Below, piece by piece: positions 47,960-58,269 of a DNA stretch of 64,000 bases. Each line of letters starts with the position of its first letter. Positions within the stretch are counted from its first letter, which is position 1. The notes under the pieces were generated by a model. It had not been told where the DNA came from and ran no database searches. It saw nothing but the letters and a program-made list of their open reading frames with translations. Source of the DNA: Glandiceps talaboti. Taxonomy: Eukaryota; Hemichordata; Enteropneusta; Spengelidae. The stretch spans positions 1,589,001-1,653,000 of the forward strand of contig NC_135553.1 in assembly GCF_964340395.1 (NCBI RefSeq). The letters run 5' to 3'. A program made the position numbers and the translations under genes.

Positions 47960-50900
47960 TGTGTGTGTGTGTGTGTATGTATGTATGAATGTGTGTATGT
48001 ATATATGTATGCATGAATTAAATTTTGAAATATGGGTATACTTGAATAGCATTATAGCATATTACGATAATTTTATTTAGAAAAAAAGTGCCTGCACATG
48101 TAATTGTTTAACACAACAAATGATAAATAGAGAGTACACTATATACCAAGGTGATACACTAGTCATGGTGTATTTAAAAACATTCAGAAAACCACACCCA
48201 AAATATTAGTGGGTATAGTCCAGTATTTCATATAACGGCTGATATTTACATCCCAGTTATACAGACAGCAACTGCCTTGCTAATAAAATTGTCAGAATTA
48301 TTTATGATCAGGGAATGCAAACACTGACTGTTGGATATATTGTAATTCATGAGGGAACCTGTGTTACTGACATGCTATAATCTACATAATGTATGTACAT
48401 GGGTCAAAAGCTGATACAATCCAAACTAGAATTATACAAAATGTACATGTATAGGTAGTAAATGTATAATGTATGATATGTATAGTTTGTCATGTACAAT
48501 GTATAACAGATAATACATAGTGTGTCATGTACAATGTATAACAGATAATACATAGTGTGTCATGTACAATGTATAACAGATAATACATAGTGTGTCATTG
48601 TACAATGTATAACAGATAATACATAGTGTGTCATGTACAATGTATAACAGATAATACATAGTGTGTCATGTACAATGTATAACAGATAATACATAGTGTG
48701 TCATGTACAATGTATAACAGATAATACACAATGTGTTATGTACAATGTATAACAGATAATACATAGTGTGTCATGTACAATGTATAACAGATAATACATA
48801 GTGTGTCATGTACAATGTGTAACAGACAATACATAGTTTGTCATGTACAATGTATAACAGATAATACAGAGTGTGTCATGTACAATGTATAACAGATAAT
48901 ACATAGTTTGTCATGTACAATGTATAACAGATAATACAGAGTGTGTCATGTACAATGTATAACAGATAATACAGAGTGTGTCATGTACAATGTATAACAG
49001 ATAATACATAGTTTGTCATGTACAATGTATAACAGATAATACAGAGTGTGTCATGTACAATGTATAACAGATAATACATAGTGTGTCATGACATATAATA
49101 CATAGTGTGTCATGTACAATGTATAACAGATAATACATAGTGTGTTATGTACAATGTATAACAGACAATACATAGTTTGTCATGTACAATGTATAACAAA
49201 TAATACATAGTGTGTCATGTACAATGTATAACAGATAATACATAGTTTGTCATGTACAATGTATAACAGATAATACAGAGTGTGTCATGTACAGTGTATA
49301 ACAGATAATACATAGTGTGTCATGACATATAATACATAGTGTGTCATGTACAATGTATAACAGATAATACAGAGTGACGTCATGTACAATGTATAACAGA
49401 TAATGCATAGTGTGTCATTGTACAATGTATAACAGATAATACATAGTGTGTCATGTACAATGTATAACAGATAATACATAGTGTGTCATGTACAATGTAT
49501 AACAGATAATACATAGTGTGTCATGTACAATGTATAACAGATAGTGTGTCATGTACAATGTATAACAGATAATACACAGTGTGTCATGTACAATGTGTAA
49601 CAGATAATACATAGTGTGTCATGTACAATGTATAACAGATAGTGTGTCATGTACAATGTATAACAGATAATACATAGTGTGTCATGTACAATGTATAACA
49701 GATAATACAGAGTGTGTCATGTACAATGTATAACAGATAATACATAGTGTGTCATGTACAATGTATAAGATATAATACATAGTGTGTCATGTACAATGTA
49801 TAACAGATAATACAGAGTGACGTCATGTACAATGTATAACAGATAATGCATAGTGTGTCATTGTACAATGTATAACAGATAATACATAGTGTGTCATGTA
49901 CAATGTATAACAGATAATACATAGTGTGTCATGTACAATGTATAACATAATACACAGTGTGTCATGTACAATGTGTAACAGATAATACATACTGTCATGT
50001 ACAATGTATAACAGATAATACATACTGTCATGTATAGATATAATGTAAAATATGGTGTGGAAATGTTTTAATGTAAAAACAATGCACAATTGTAATGTGG
50101 GATGATGTAAAGTATGATTGTGTAAATTAACATACACTGTATAACATTATAACAAATAATGCACAATGTAATTGTGTACAGATAATGTATTATATGATGT
50201 GTAAACAGTGTGTAACAAAATGCACATGTTTGTATACATGTATACAATTTGTAATATATTGTGCCACAAAGTGCAATGTTTGATATGTAATGACAGTGGC
50301 CTACAATGTCTAATGTATGTGGATTGCTAAGTTTGTATGTTTCATGTACATGCCATGTGTAATGTGTTACGTATAATGTATACATTGTACAATGTATATA
50401 TTGTGTCATGTAACTATATACATAGAGTATAATGTTAACAGTATCATATGTACTATACAATTTGTGTTATGTATACTATTTGTTATGTACATGCCATGTG
50501 TAATATATGTTATTTGTAATGTATACATTGTATCTTGTGTAAATGTGTACAATGTACTACATTGTATAGTGCAGTGCATAATGTGTCATGTGTCATGAAC
50601 AAAGTGAAAGTGCAATGTATTAATTGTGTAATGCCATGTATAATGCACATAATGTGTAGTGTATGTAATGTTTCTAGTACTTTCAAACAATAGCTGATAT
50701 TTAATTCAACAAATTACATGTCTGTATATGTACATGTAGAAGATAATATTGAAAGTCATGGTAGTGTAATTTGTTGCAAGTTTTGTAGGGGTTGGTAAAT
50801 TGGTACTTGATTGATTGATTGGTGGTTGGTTGGGTGGGTGGGTGGGTGGGGTGGGTGGGTGGGTGGATGGATGGATGAACGGATGGATGGATGGATGGAT

Positions 50901-51083
50901 GGATGGATGGGTGGGTGGGTGTATGGATGGATGGATGGATCGATGGATCGATGGATGGATGAAGATGGACATGCAGAGCTACACACAGTATAGCTAGAAA
51001 GCTGAAATATATCATTATTAGCCTAAGACAGGTGGGCATTGTCAGACAGACAGACAAACAAACAAACAGATAAATGGACTTGT

Positions 51084-51144
<61 letters not shown>

Positions 51145-54100
51145 AGTGTTTATGACTAAAAAAAAATGTCCAAGTCAACAATGCATGTAATAATATTGTG
51201 AAAGCCTTGGCAAGAAGCCAGAATGAATTATCCTATAATGAAACTGGGAAACCTTGAATGGCAGTCAGATAGGAATGTGTATTGAAATTGAAATAGACTG
51301 AAATGTGCTGGTACTTCTAGCCGCCATCTTGCTATCTTTTTAGTAATATTTTCTTTTTAACTAGTTATCATCACACAAATACAAGTTCTGTATCATGGTA
51401 ATTTTCTTTCAATATTATTTGTAAGTTTTTTCTGGCTGTAAATTAATATATGTATATTATCTAATTTTCTTCATTGAATGAGGTCAACCTCAAGTAGTTA
51501 TTTTGTCAACTATTTTTGTCCTCATTTCCACGTCTGCTCAAATGTATCTTGTATATACTTCTCTATTCTACAAGATATTAAATACAAATTTAGAATTATT
51601 TATCTAAAGATTATAGTAATTTTTAGATCTACAATTTAGGCTTCTCTTCTAATGCTGAATAATCAAACAGTATTTCTCCTGAAATATGTGGCTTTAACAT
51701 AAAATGTATTTGTTATGGTTGGTTGGCTAGTACTAATTATGTGTATGTGTAGATTAACCTGTCCACACTTGTTCTTCACCGCAGTACAATATTCTACTAT
51801 TCTAAATTTACCATTCACAACAGTAGTATTTCATAATTTCCCTATAGACTATCTAACCCTCATTCATTGCTAATTATAATACATGACAGTTCATAAATAT
51901 TCATGAGCTGGTTTGCTAGGTAATGAAACATTCAGCTATGACATCCTGACAATTATATTGTCATACCATCTGCTGCATTGTAATGTAGATGAAAAACTTG
52001 TCCATCGACACTGGGCATCCTGTATGCTAGTCGGTGCTATACTCCCTAGCTTAGTGCTAATTTTTCAAGTGTAAGGTGTGAAACATTGAAAAATAAATGA
52101 CATATATGGTTATTAATTCAATGTCAGTTTATTGAAATCCTTTAATTTAATACTATGTGGACATGCATGTCTCAACCAATAAAATACTAGTTTTCAGTGG
52201 CAGGTGTGAAATATTGACCAATCAAATACTATTAAAATTGATATAATGCCAGGTGTAGAACATTGACCAATGATATGCTAAACGTTCGATGTTGGATATG
52301 AAATATTATGTAATTCAATTCCAGATATTAAATGCTGACAATGAAATACTGTTAATACAGGTGTGAAATATCGACCAATGAAATGCTTGCAATTGTCTGA
52401 TGATATCTTTGTTTTATTAAACTTTTTGTGAATATATTTAAATTTAGATGGTTTGTAAAAATACAAATACAAATGTATGAATGTGAACCATCAAGTTATC
52501 TATCTGATAATCATGTAGAAAGAACAAATAGTAACAAGAATAGAACACAATCAATTCAAATATAACCAGGCTACTTTCACTATATGTCTGTTCCTTTCTT
52601 TCATTCTCGTAAACCAGAGTTATTATTTCTACCACTATACTTCGGACAGTAGGGACTGGCTCATTAAGAACGGTACCGTAAAACGGTCGTTGTTGGCAAT
52701 GATGCTTTCTTTGTTCTACTCAAAATCAAGTACTTGGTTACTTCCAGTCAAAGCCTATATATTTGTATACATTCTTGTATATGCAATCATGTATGCAATC
52801 AGCGTGGCCCCCAAAAAACACAGTTGGTTTTTTAAAAATAAATAAAACAAATAAAAGAAGAAATTATGTGTTTAAATATAACCTTAACATTTTACTCACT
52901 TTAGCCATGATCTTGAGACAACTCGTTTTGAACCAAGATTTAATGACATCAGTACCATGCAGGTTACTATGTGGTACATACTGCCCTCAACGTTGTAGTC
53001 AGAATTTCTTTTGTTCTCATTTGTTATCTATTTATTAATGTAGAATAGTGTTAAAGGCAGTCTTATTTGTTTGTATGAAAAGATCTAGATTGAAGTCAAT
53101 AACAAGATACTAAATATTTGAATAAATATTTGCTATGTTGATACGTCTTGTGTGTGACTTGTCCTTGTGTTGATTCTTCCACTCAGTTCACACTTAGCCA
53201 GTTGAGTCAACTCTGAGAATTAAGTCTAGTCTTACTTAACATAAAAAAAAGCAAATATGAACAGTTAATATCGACTCTGAGTCAGGTTAAATTTATGATA
53301 ATTACAAGAGGGAGTTTAAGAGTCGGCATATCTTCTATGTCTGACACAAAATTCCATTTGATTATGTAAGTGTATTTAGTTTCCTTGACAAGGAGGGTTC
53401 AGGGTTCAGACAAAAATTCAGTCTGACTGGAGTCCCAAATCCAGCTTATTAGTTTTACTACTTTATGTAGCCTCAGAGTGAAGCTCACATTTGTAGTTTG
53501 AACATAGTCTTTGTCAATGATGTTTATCCTAAATAGTGTCAATGCTTCTTCCCCCTAGTGGCATGGCATACTTTTGTGTGTCTTGTAGTACAGTGCCATA
53601 ACAAGCCTGTGTTAAAGTTTCAACAATGTACAATGAATGGTCTTTTATTTGCAAAAATTATCCCAAATGTTTTTAGTGCACACATGTGACTACCGTCTGT
53701 GTCTGTGTCTGTGTCTGTGTCTGTGTCTGTGTCTGTGTTTGTGTCTGTGTTTGTCACAGTATATGATCAGTGTATTAATATTGTATTTCTGTATATGTTA
53801 TCTTTCAGCGGAGGAGGCCGTCATTATATGTTCTCCGGTTGACTTCAAGGGAAGTGAAGGACCAACATCATACCACACAGTTATTTTTTGTAAGTACATA
53901 TATATCAACATTTGAACATTTCATATTGTAATGTATTTGTCTTTGCTACAGAAAGAATTAATATACAGAAGCAAATGAATTTTTACTTGACCAGTAATAC
54001 ATGTACAGGTGATGATAATGTGAAATACAGTATATGTAACCTTATACTGTACTAGATATAACACTATCAATTTCTATGTAGAACAACCATGATAAAGTCA

Positions 54101-55620
54101 ATGGTCAGTGTACTCATTGTAAAAAATAGAATCACATATAATGATGGTTTTTCACACCTTCATACTAGGCGTATGACTGCACTATCGCTGTATTTGACTC
54201 ACATACCTTTCCAACACTGAGTACTAGCGCTGTATTTGACTCACGTACTTTTCCAACACTTATGAGTACTAGCGCTGTATTTGACTCACATACCTTTCCA
54301 ACACTGAGTACTAGCGCTGTATTTGACTCACATACCTTTCCAACACTGAGTACTAGCGCTGTATTTGACTCACATACCTTTCCAACACTGAGTACTAGCG
54401 CTGTATTTGACTCACATACCTTTCCAACACTGAGTACTAGCGTTGTATTTGACTCGCATACCTTTCCAACACTGAGTACTAGCACTGTATTTGACTCGCA
54501 TACCTTTCCAACATTTGAAGTCCCAAGATGCAAGTTAATGTGTAGTTTCCTTGAAAGAGTGAAGCAGTGATTTCAACAGCTCTTTTTCCAGAATCATTTT
54601 CACGAGCCAAAATGCTTAAAAAATTTGAATAACTGTACTTTTCTTCTCTGTTTTTCACACATTTCATAATGTTGCATTGTGTTAGTGTGTTCTTAATAGG
54701 ATTGTGTCCACTTTTATTAGGAAATAAAATTACTAAATAAACTCTAACACTATTGATTTATTTAACAGACTGTGCTGTGATATCAGCCAGCTTTTCTTGT
54801 ATCTGCATACTGCTACAAGTATTTGGTGTGTTATCTGGAGCACAAGCAGCCTGGCAGATGAAAGCATCATTATATACAGATTGTGGCTTAATGTATTCAT
54901 TTGCTGGTAAGTTGATTGGTCTCTGAAGTCTGATACCTTGCATAGAACTAAGAAGGCTAGATTGCAACTTGTAGTAGTACTGTTTCCAATGCGTTTGCCT
55001 GCAATAGAAAGTGCGCCCTCTGTGGCACATTTTCTACATTACTTTGTCTACTTTGCGTGATTTGTACTGTAATACTTAGATTGGTATTAATTACTCAGGT
55101 ATGAAAAAAGCAGGAAACAAAGCTAGAGTTGAAACTAATGATAGTAATATTCATATTGGGTAATAATTACATTTCCATATGATAGCTTTCCTCATATGAA
55201 TACAATACATTTATACAATATCTGTAGTTCTATCATAAAGTTACTGATATCCAGCACTCTATCCTATTCTTCAAAACAGTCAAAAGTTATATATATATAT
55301 ATTTTTTTTCTCTTACAGCCATTTTTGATGCACTTGTAGTCAGCTTATACATAGTCAGCATATTGTATAGAATAAATGAGAGACCAGGAAACTTGGTTAG
55401 CTATCCAGATGGTTACCAAGCAACAGTTCATTTCTCCTGGTCCTTCTACTGCAGTGCAATCGCTTTCCTGTGCTGTTCATTTAGTGGTACGTTATACCTC
55501 CTCATTGCCCGTCACTGGCGAAAGCAAGAAATCTACAGCCCTGGCCAAGAAGATGGTAAAGACAAAAAAGATCAAAAATTTACATATAGAAGAAGCATCG
55601 TTAGTATCCCTAAATTGTAA
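33333..55620 (+). CDS. claudin-fold tetraspan protein, calcium-channel gamma subunit (CACNG/TARP)-like, 4 exons
   Basis: Exons 33333-33570, 53809-53889, 54769-54906 and 55319-55620 join in frame (all junctions phase 1) to 759 nt and 252 aa. TM1 is about residues 11-30. The first extracellular loop carries the claudin-family signature W34, G65-L66-W67, C70 and C87, and two N-glycosylation sequons (N50, N75). TM2 is about 104-130, TM3 about 143-170, TM4 about 190-213, followed by a lysine-rich cytoplasmic tail ending [17 protein letters not shown] and [13 protein letters not shown] match the corresponding CACNG segments. The exon plan (large first intron, exons 2 and 3 of about 80 and 140 nt) also resembles CACNG genes as I remember them. 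Family role: auxiliary subunit of voltage-gated Ca channels or AMPA-type receptors. GSG1L, TMEM178 or another claudin-like group remain possible. The frame is open upstream, but the first ATG is at 33333. Confidence 0.85.
34000..35550. other. intron 1 of the CACNG-like gene, first part
   Basis: AT-rich intron sequence with no recognised gene, element or array. Confidence 0.5.
35555..35885. repeat. 31-bp minisatellite, about 10 degenerate copies
   Basis: Unit TTGATAACTGGTTATTTTTA followed by CTGTCAACTGG. Intron 1 of the CACNG-like gene. Confidence 0.9.
36345..36625. mobile_element. dispersed hairpin element family B, copy 2
   Basis: Same order as 18440-18760: GAATGACCTGAGGGGCCTTC, GTGACAAAACCC, AGGTCAxxT, GAATGAAGAAAAA, then TATTGTCATGACAGAATGAC and CAGGGTATA. 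Roughly three-quarters identical by eye. Confidence 0.65.
38745..38957. repeat. 27-bp C-rich minisatellite, about 8 copies
   Basis: Unit CCCTGTATCCCTACACCCAC followed by CCCAACC. The period of 27 keeps frames open (PQPPESLYP), which is not evidence of coding. Strong C/G strand bias. Confidence 0.93.
38977..40852. repeat. 44-bp minisatellite, about 42 copies
   Basis: Unit AGTAAATAATCTGGTTATTT followed by TATCAGGAAGTAATTGTTATGAAC. Two main subtypes (ending GTTATGAAC or TTTATAAAC) often alternate. A few 41-bp units lacking TGT lie near 39120-39240. Intron 1 of the CACNG-like gene. Confidence 0.97.
40860..45480. other. intron 1 of the CACNG-like gene, middle part
   Basis: No coding sequence recognised. 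A possible interspersed repeat with (ATT)n and GCGTCTCAGCGCGTTGTACA lies near 42380-42460. Short ATTAGCATA repeats lie near 45160-45210. The remainder is unremarkable AT-rich sequence. Confidence 0.5.
45480..45720. repeat. ~36-bp minisatellite, about 6 copies
   Basis: Unit TATGAATATTCCAATATCAC followed by ACACATCATATTTG, with length variation. Confidence 0.9.
46205..46606. repeat. 58-bp minisatellite, about 7 copies
   Basis: Unit TGTAAAGTGTTGATAGATAC followed by CAATACTACTTCACTACCAT and AGCTGTCTATATGTGGCA, almost identical between copies, so recently amplified. Confidence 0.96.
47711..48016. repeat. (GTAT)n / (GCAT)n / (GT)n compound microsatellite
   Basis: Mixed tetramers over about 300 bases. 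All frames here are spurious low-complexity reads. Confidence 0.96.
48474..50035. repeat. 37-bp minisatellite, about 42 copies
   Basis: Unit ACAGATAATACATAGTGTGT followed by CATGTACAATGTATAAC. Shortened units and point variants occur. A block with the rare variant GAGTGACGTCATG recurs 443 bases apart (49372 and 49815), showing duplication of 12 units. More diverged related sequence continues to about 50660. Confidence 0.97.
50805..50960. repeat. (GGTT/GGTG/GGAT)n microsatellite
   Basis: Tetramers changing from GGTT to GGTG to GGAT along the array, with G-rich strand bias. Confidence 0.95.
51041..51144. repeat. (CAGA)n microsatellite
   Basis: About 20 CAGA units, in two parts around a short AT-rich gap. 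Confidence 0.95.
52080..52400. repeat. degenerate ~60-bp repeat
   Basis: Recurring AGGTGTGAAATATTGACCAA followed by TxAAATxCT, at 52073, 52202, 52250 and 52359. Strongly diverged. Confidence 0.55.
53695..53755. repeat. (GTCTGT)n microsatellite
   Basis: About ten hexamers ending some 50 bases before the CACNG-like exon 2 acceptor, in intron 1. Confidence 0.95.
53809..53889 (+). CDS. CACNG-like exon 2
   Basis: Acceptor TTTCAG, donor GTAAGT, 81 nt. Encodes [18 protein letters not shown], the second loop cysteine (C87), and the start of TM2. Confidence 0.85.
54170..54515. repeat. 42-bp minisatellite, about 8 copies
   Basis: Unit GTACTAGCGCTGTATTTGAC followed by TCACATACCTTTCCAACACTGA. The period is a multiple of three, so it is open in frames on both strands. 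Intron 2 of the CACNG-like gene. Confidence 0.95.
54769..54906 (+). CDS. CACNG-like exon 3 (TM2-TM3)
   Basis: Acceptor TTAACAG, donor GTAAGT, 138 nt. Encodes the rest of TM2 ([20 protein letters not shown]) and the start of TM3. Confidence 0.87.
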
Positions 55621-55700
55621 AAGAGTGTAACACCCGTACACAGCATGAACTTGAATATAAGTGATCAAATCAAAGCAAGTGCGCCCTCTGTGGCACATTT
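55010..55700. repeat. identical 23-mer on both sides of CACNG-like exon 4
   Basis: AGTGCGCCCTCTGTGGCACA plus TTT occurs at 55010-55032 (intron 3) and 55678-55700 (after the stop). The flanks differ. Its reverse strand contains AGAGGGCGC, the core of CTCF-type sites. Confidence 0.85.
55319..55620 (+). CDS. CACNG-like exon 4 (TM3-TM4, tail, stop)
   Basis: Acceptor CTTACAG, 302 nt including TAA. TM3 continues ([16 protein letters not shown]), then TM4 with [14 protein letters not shown] and a basic tail. An internal GTAAAG donor at 55556 in phase 1 could end the exon early. Confidence 0.87.
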
Positions 55701-55887
55701 GTACAAATGTACAAACTTAGACTATTCTCTAGCAAAATATAGTTCAATGAATTAGAGTAGAGGTTAAGTCAGATTTTTCTGAATTGTAAACTTTTTATAA
55801 TCTCATATTTATTTGTCCATGTATTTTGGACATCTTCTTTCTCTGAAATATTGATACAATTGTTGGCTGTCCAAAAGTGTCAAGTGT

Positions 55888-55893
55888 AATAAA
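55888..55893 (+). terminator. candidate polyadenylation signal, short CACNG-like isoform
   Basis: AATAAA about 270 bases after the stop at 55620. Confidence 0.5.
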
Positions 55894-56332
55894 TTGCTTA
55901 TCTAATTGGATTTTTGCTCTCAGTGGCCAACAATGTCCTACACAGTGATACTGTAAAGCAGTCTCCCATTTCATGATTGTCATGTCTATGGCATACTGCC
56001 TCCTCCATTACAAGCATTACAAGATAAGGTGAATTTGGCAAAAATCATACCAGGTCAAATTTACATGTTTCACTTCAAGCAAAGATATGGCAAGCTGTAC
56101 AGTGTGTTACTGCGTAGCTGCAGTATACTACTTTTTAAACAAATTTTATCTAATCATAATTTATGTGCAGTTTTCTCAAAATGAAACAGCACATTCTCAT
56201 GTAAAAACATCTTATTCAATGGTAGATATTTGTATATCATAATTTTCAGCTTAAAAGGAGATTATAATTACATCAACTTTGTGATAACGTCAAATATTGC
56301 TGTCCACTGAGGCAGTTCTGTCTGTTTTGCAG

Positions 56333-56526
56333 TATCTGTGTGTATGAACTTGCTATTTGCCATTACCATAGGGGAGCTACTGTGTTCTGTCTCAGCTTTT
56401 ATCCATTCTTCTAAGGACAACCATTATTCTGACATGCACAAGCCACTTTTTGTTCAAACTTGGCACAAAGATGTGATAACAAAAACTGTCATATGTACAT
56501 CACTTTTCTGTGGTCTGATCCTATTG
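56333..56526 (+). CDS. candidate alternative exon 5 (transmembrane) of the CACNG-like gene
   Basis: Flanked by TCTGTTTTGCAG and a GTATGT donor, 194 nt, open throughout, phase 1 in and phase 0 out. Encodes a hydrophobic stretch (MNLLFAITIGELLCSVSAFI), a polar loop with HYSDMHKPLFVQTW, and a second hydrophobic stretch (VICTSLFCGLILL). It joins in frame to exon 4 if the internal donor at 55556 is used. It could instead belong to a separate downstream gene. I recognise no family. Confidence 0.45.
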
Positions 56527-56602
56527 GTATGTCATCAACCATAACTAAAAATAGTACTTTTACTTTTAAGCATTTCTTGGATAAGCCTACATAACATGGA
56601 AG

Positions 56603-57256
56603 TAGGGTGCAAGTGTCTAGTACTGCGTACCATAGGTATGGTACAAGTGTCTAGTACCGTGTGCCATGAGTATGGTACAAGTGTCTAGTACTGCGTACCA
56701 TAGGTATGGTACAAATGTCTAGTACCGTGTGCCATGAGTATGGTACAAGTGTCTAGTACTGTGTACTATGAGTATGGTACAAGTGTCTAGTTCTGTGTGC
56801 CATAGGTATGGTACAAGTGTCTAGTACTGTGTGCCATGAGTATGGTACAAGTGTCTAGTACCATGTACCATGAGTGTGGTACAAGTGTCTAGTACTGCAT
56901 ACCATAGGTATGGTACAAGTGTCTAGTACTGTGTGCCATGAGTATGGTACAAGTGTCTAGTAGCGTGTACCATGAGTGTGGTACAAGTGTCTAGTTCTGT
57001 GTGCCATGAGTGTGGTACAAGTGTCTAGTACTGTGTGCCATGAGTGTGGTACAAGTGTCTAGTAGCGTGTACCATGAGTGTGGTACGAGTGTCTAGTACT
57101 GCATACCATAGGTGTGGTACAACTGTCTAGTACTGTGTGCCATGAGTATGGTACAAGTGTCTAGTACCGTGTACCATGAGTGTGGTACAAGTGTCTAGTA
57201 CTGCATACCATAGGTATGGTACAAGTGTCTAGTTCTGTGCACTATGAGTATGGTAC
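56603..57256. repeat. 34-bp minisatellite, about 19 copies
   Basis: Unit TGGTACAAGTGTCTAGTACT followed by GTGTGCCATGAGTA, with C/T and A/G variants. It lies between the two candidate alternative exons. Confidence 0.96.
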
Positions 57257-57339
57257 AAAAGGAACAAGTTTTTTTGTTGATATTTATGATTTAAACAACT
57301 TGAAGAAATTTTGTCCAAGATATATCAAAATTTACAGTG

Positions 57340-57505
57340 TATGCTGAATCAACCAATCAGATTGATCATACATTCAGAAAATCGTAGGTAAACCAATCAG
57401 ATTGATCATATATTCAGAAGATTGTAGGTAAACCAATCAGATTGATCATACATTCAGAAGATTGTAGGTAAACCAATCAGGTTAGTCATACATTTGGAAG
57501 ATCAT
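57340..57505. repeat. 40-bp repeat, about 4 copies
   Basis: Unit AACCAATCAGATTGATCATA followed by CATTCAGAAGATTGTAGGTA. Confidence 0.92.
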
Positions 57506-57660
57506 AGGAGTCAACAGAGGATATTGTAGAGGAGAACTGTAGACAAATTAGCTGTGTGACTACAACTTGCCAAATGATACCAGTATAGGAGTTGAAGCAT
57601 TCATACCAAAGCAAGTTGAATGTTTGTAAATGCAGTTACTGATAGAGTCTTTTTCTACAG

Positions 57661-57720
57661 CATCTGGCTTTCACATCACTTATATTTTTGATACTTTTGT
57701 ATTTTGATTTTTTGATATAA
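57661..57720 (+). CDS. candidate alternative exon 6 (hydrophobic C terminus)
   Basis: Acceptor GTCTTTTTCTACAG. Reads HLAFTSLIFLILLYFDFLI then TAA, in the frame left by the 56526 donor, extending that hydrophobic helix. The full alternative product would be 315 aa. An AATAAA follows at 58257. Confidence 0.4.
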   Translation, partial: HLAFTSLIFLILLYFDFLI

Positions 57721-58256
57721 TTTCATATTTCTGAAAAGATAATGAAGGATGAATCGTATGTAGATGGACTGTAGATGTCAGCTTTTCCTTTGATCTTGCA
57801 CTCTGTATCATAGGGTCAAAGGTCATTATGAAGTCAAAGTGCAAGGATCAGAATGATAAGACAGTAGAGAGAGGGTTTCTTATTTGCTCATGTTTTTTTA
57901 AACATTTCTCATAAAAGAGTCTTGACTATAAAAACTTTTTGCTGATGTTTTAAGTAATTTGTTGTGACTATGCAAACGTGAAATATGTATAATTGTAAAG
58001 TTGATGTTGTTTTTAGCAGACCTATTTATCATGTTGTCTATTACTGTATACATATAATACAATGCAATTTGATTTCTATTTTTCATACTTGGTCACTTTT
58101 TGCCATTATTTTTTCACTGTTCTCAGTCTATGTGGTATATCAAAATGAAAGCCAATCTTTACAGATCTCCAAAATGACTTTTTTGAAAAGAAAACATGAC
58201 TTTAGTTTTAGTAAATGCACCTAACATACAAGATGAAAAAGTATGTACTGTTACTA

Positions 58257-58262
58257 AATAAA
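58257..58262 (+). terminator. candidate polyadenylation signal, long CACNG-like isoform
   Basis: AATAAA about 540 bases after the candidate exon 6 stop. Confidence 0.35.
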
Positions 58263-58269
58263 TATACCA

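Noticed and set aside
47610-48080. 156-aa open frame
   Set aside because: Mostly GTAT/GCAT microsatellite, with no family resemblance.
49285-50137. Minus-strand open frames reading [10 protein letters not shown]-type repeats
   Set aside because: They are produced by the 37-bp array, whose three-unit period keeps frames open. No splice or start context.
54165-54570. 122-aa and 102-aa open frames on opposite strands
   Set aside because: Both come from the 42-bp tandem repeat. Kept only as a repeat and a low-interest note.
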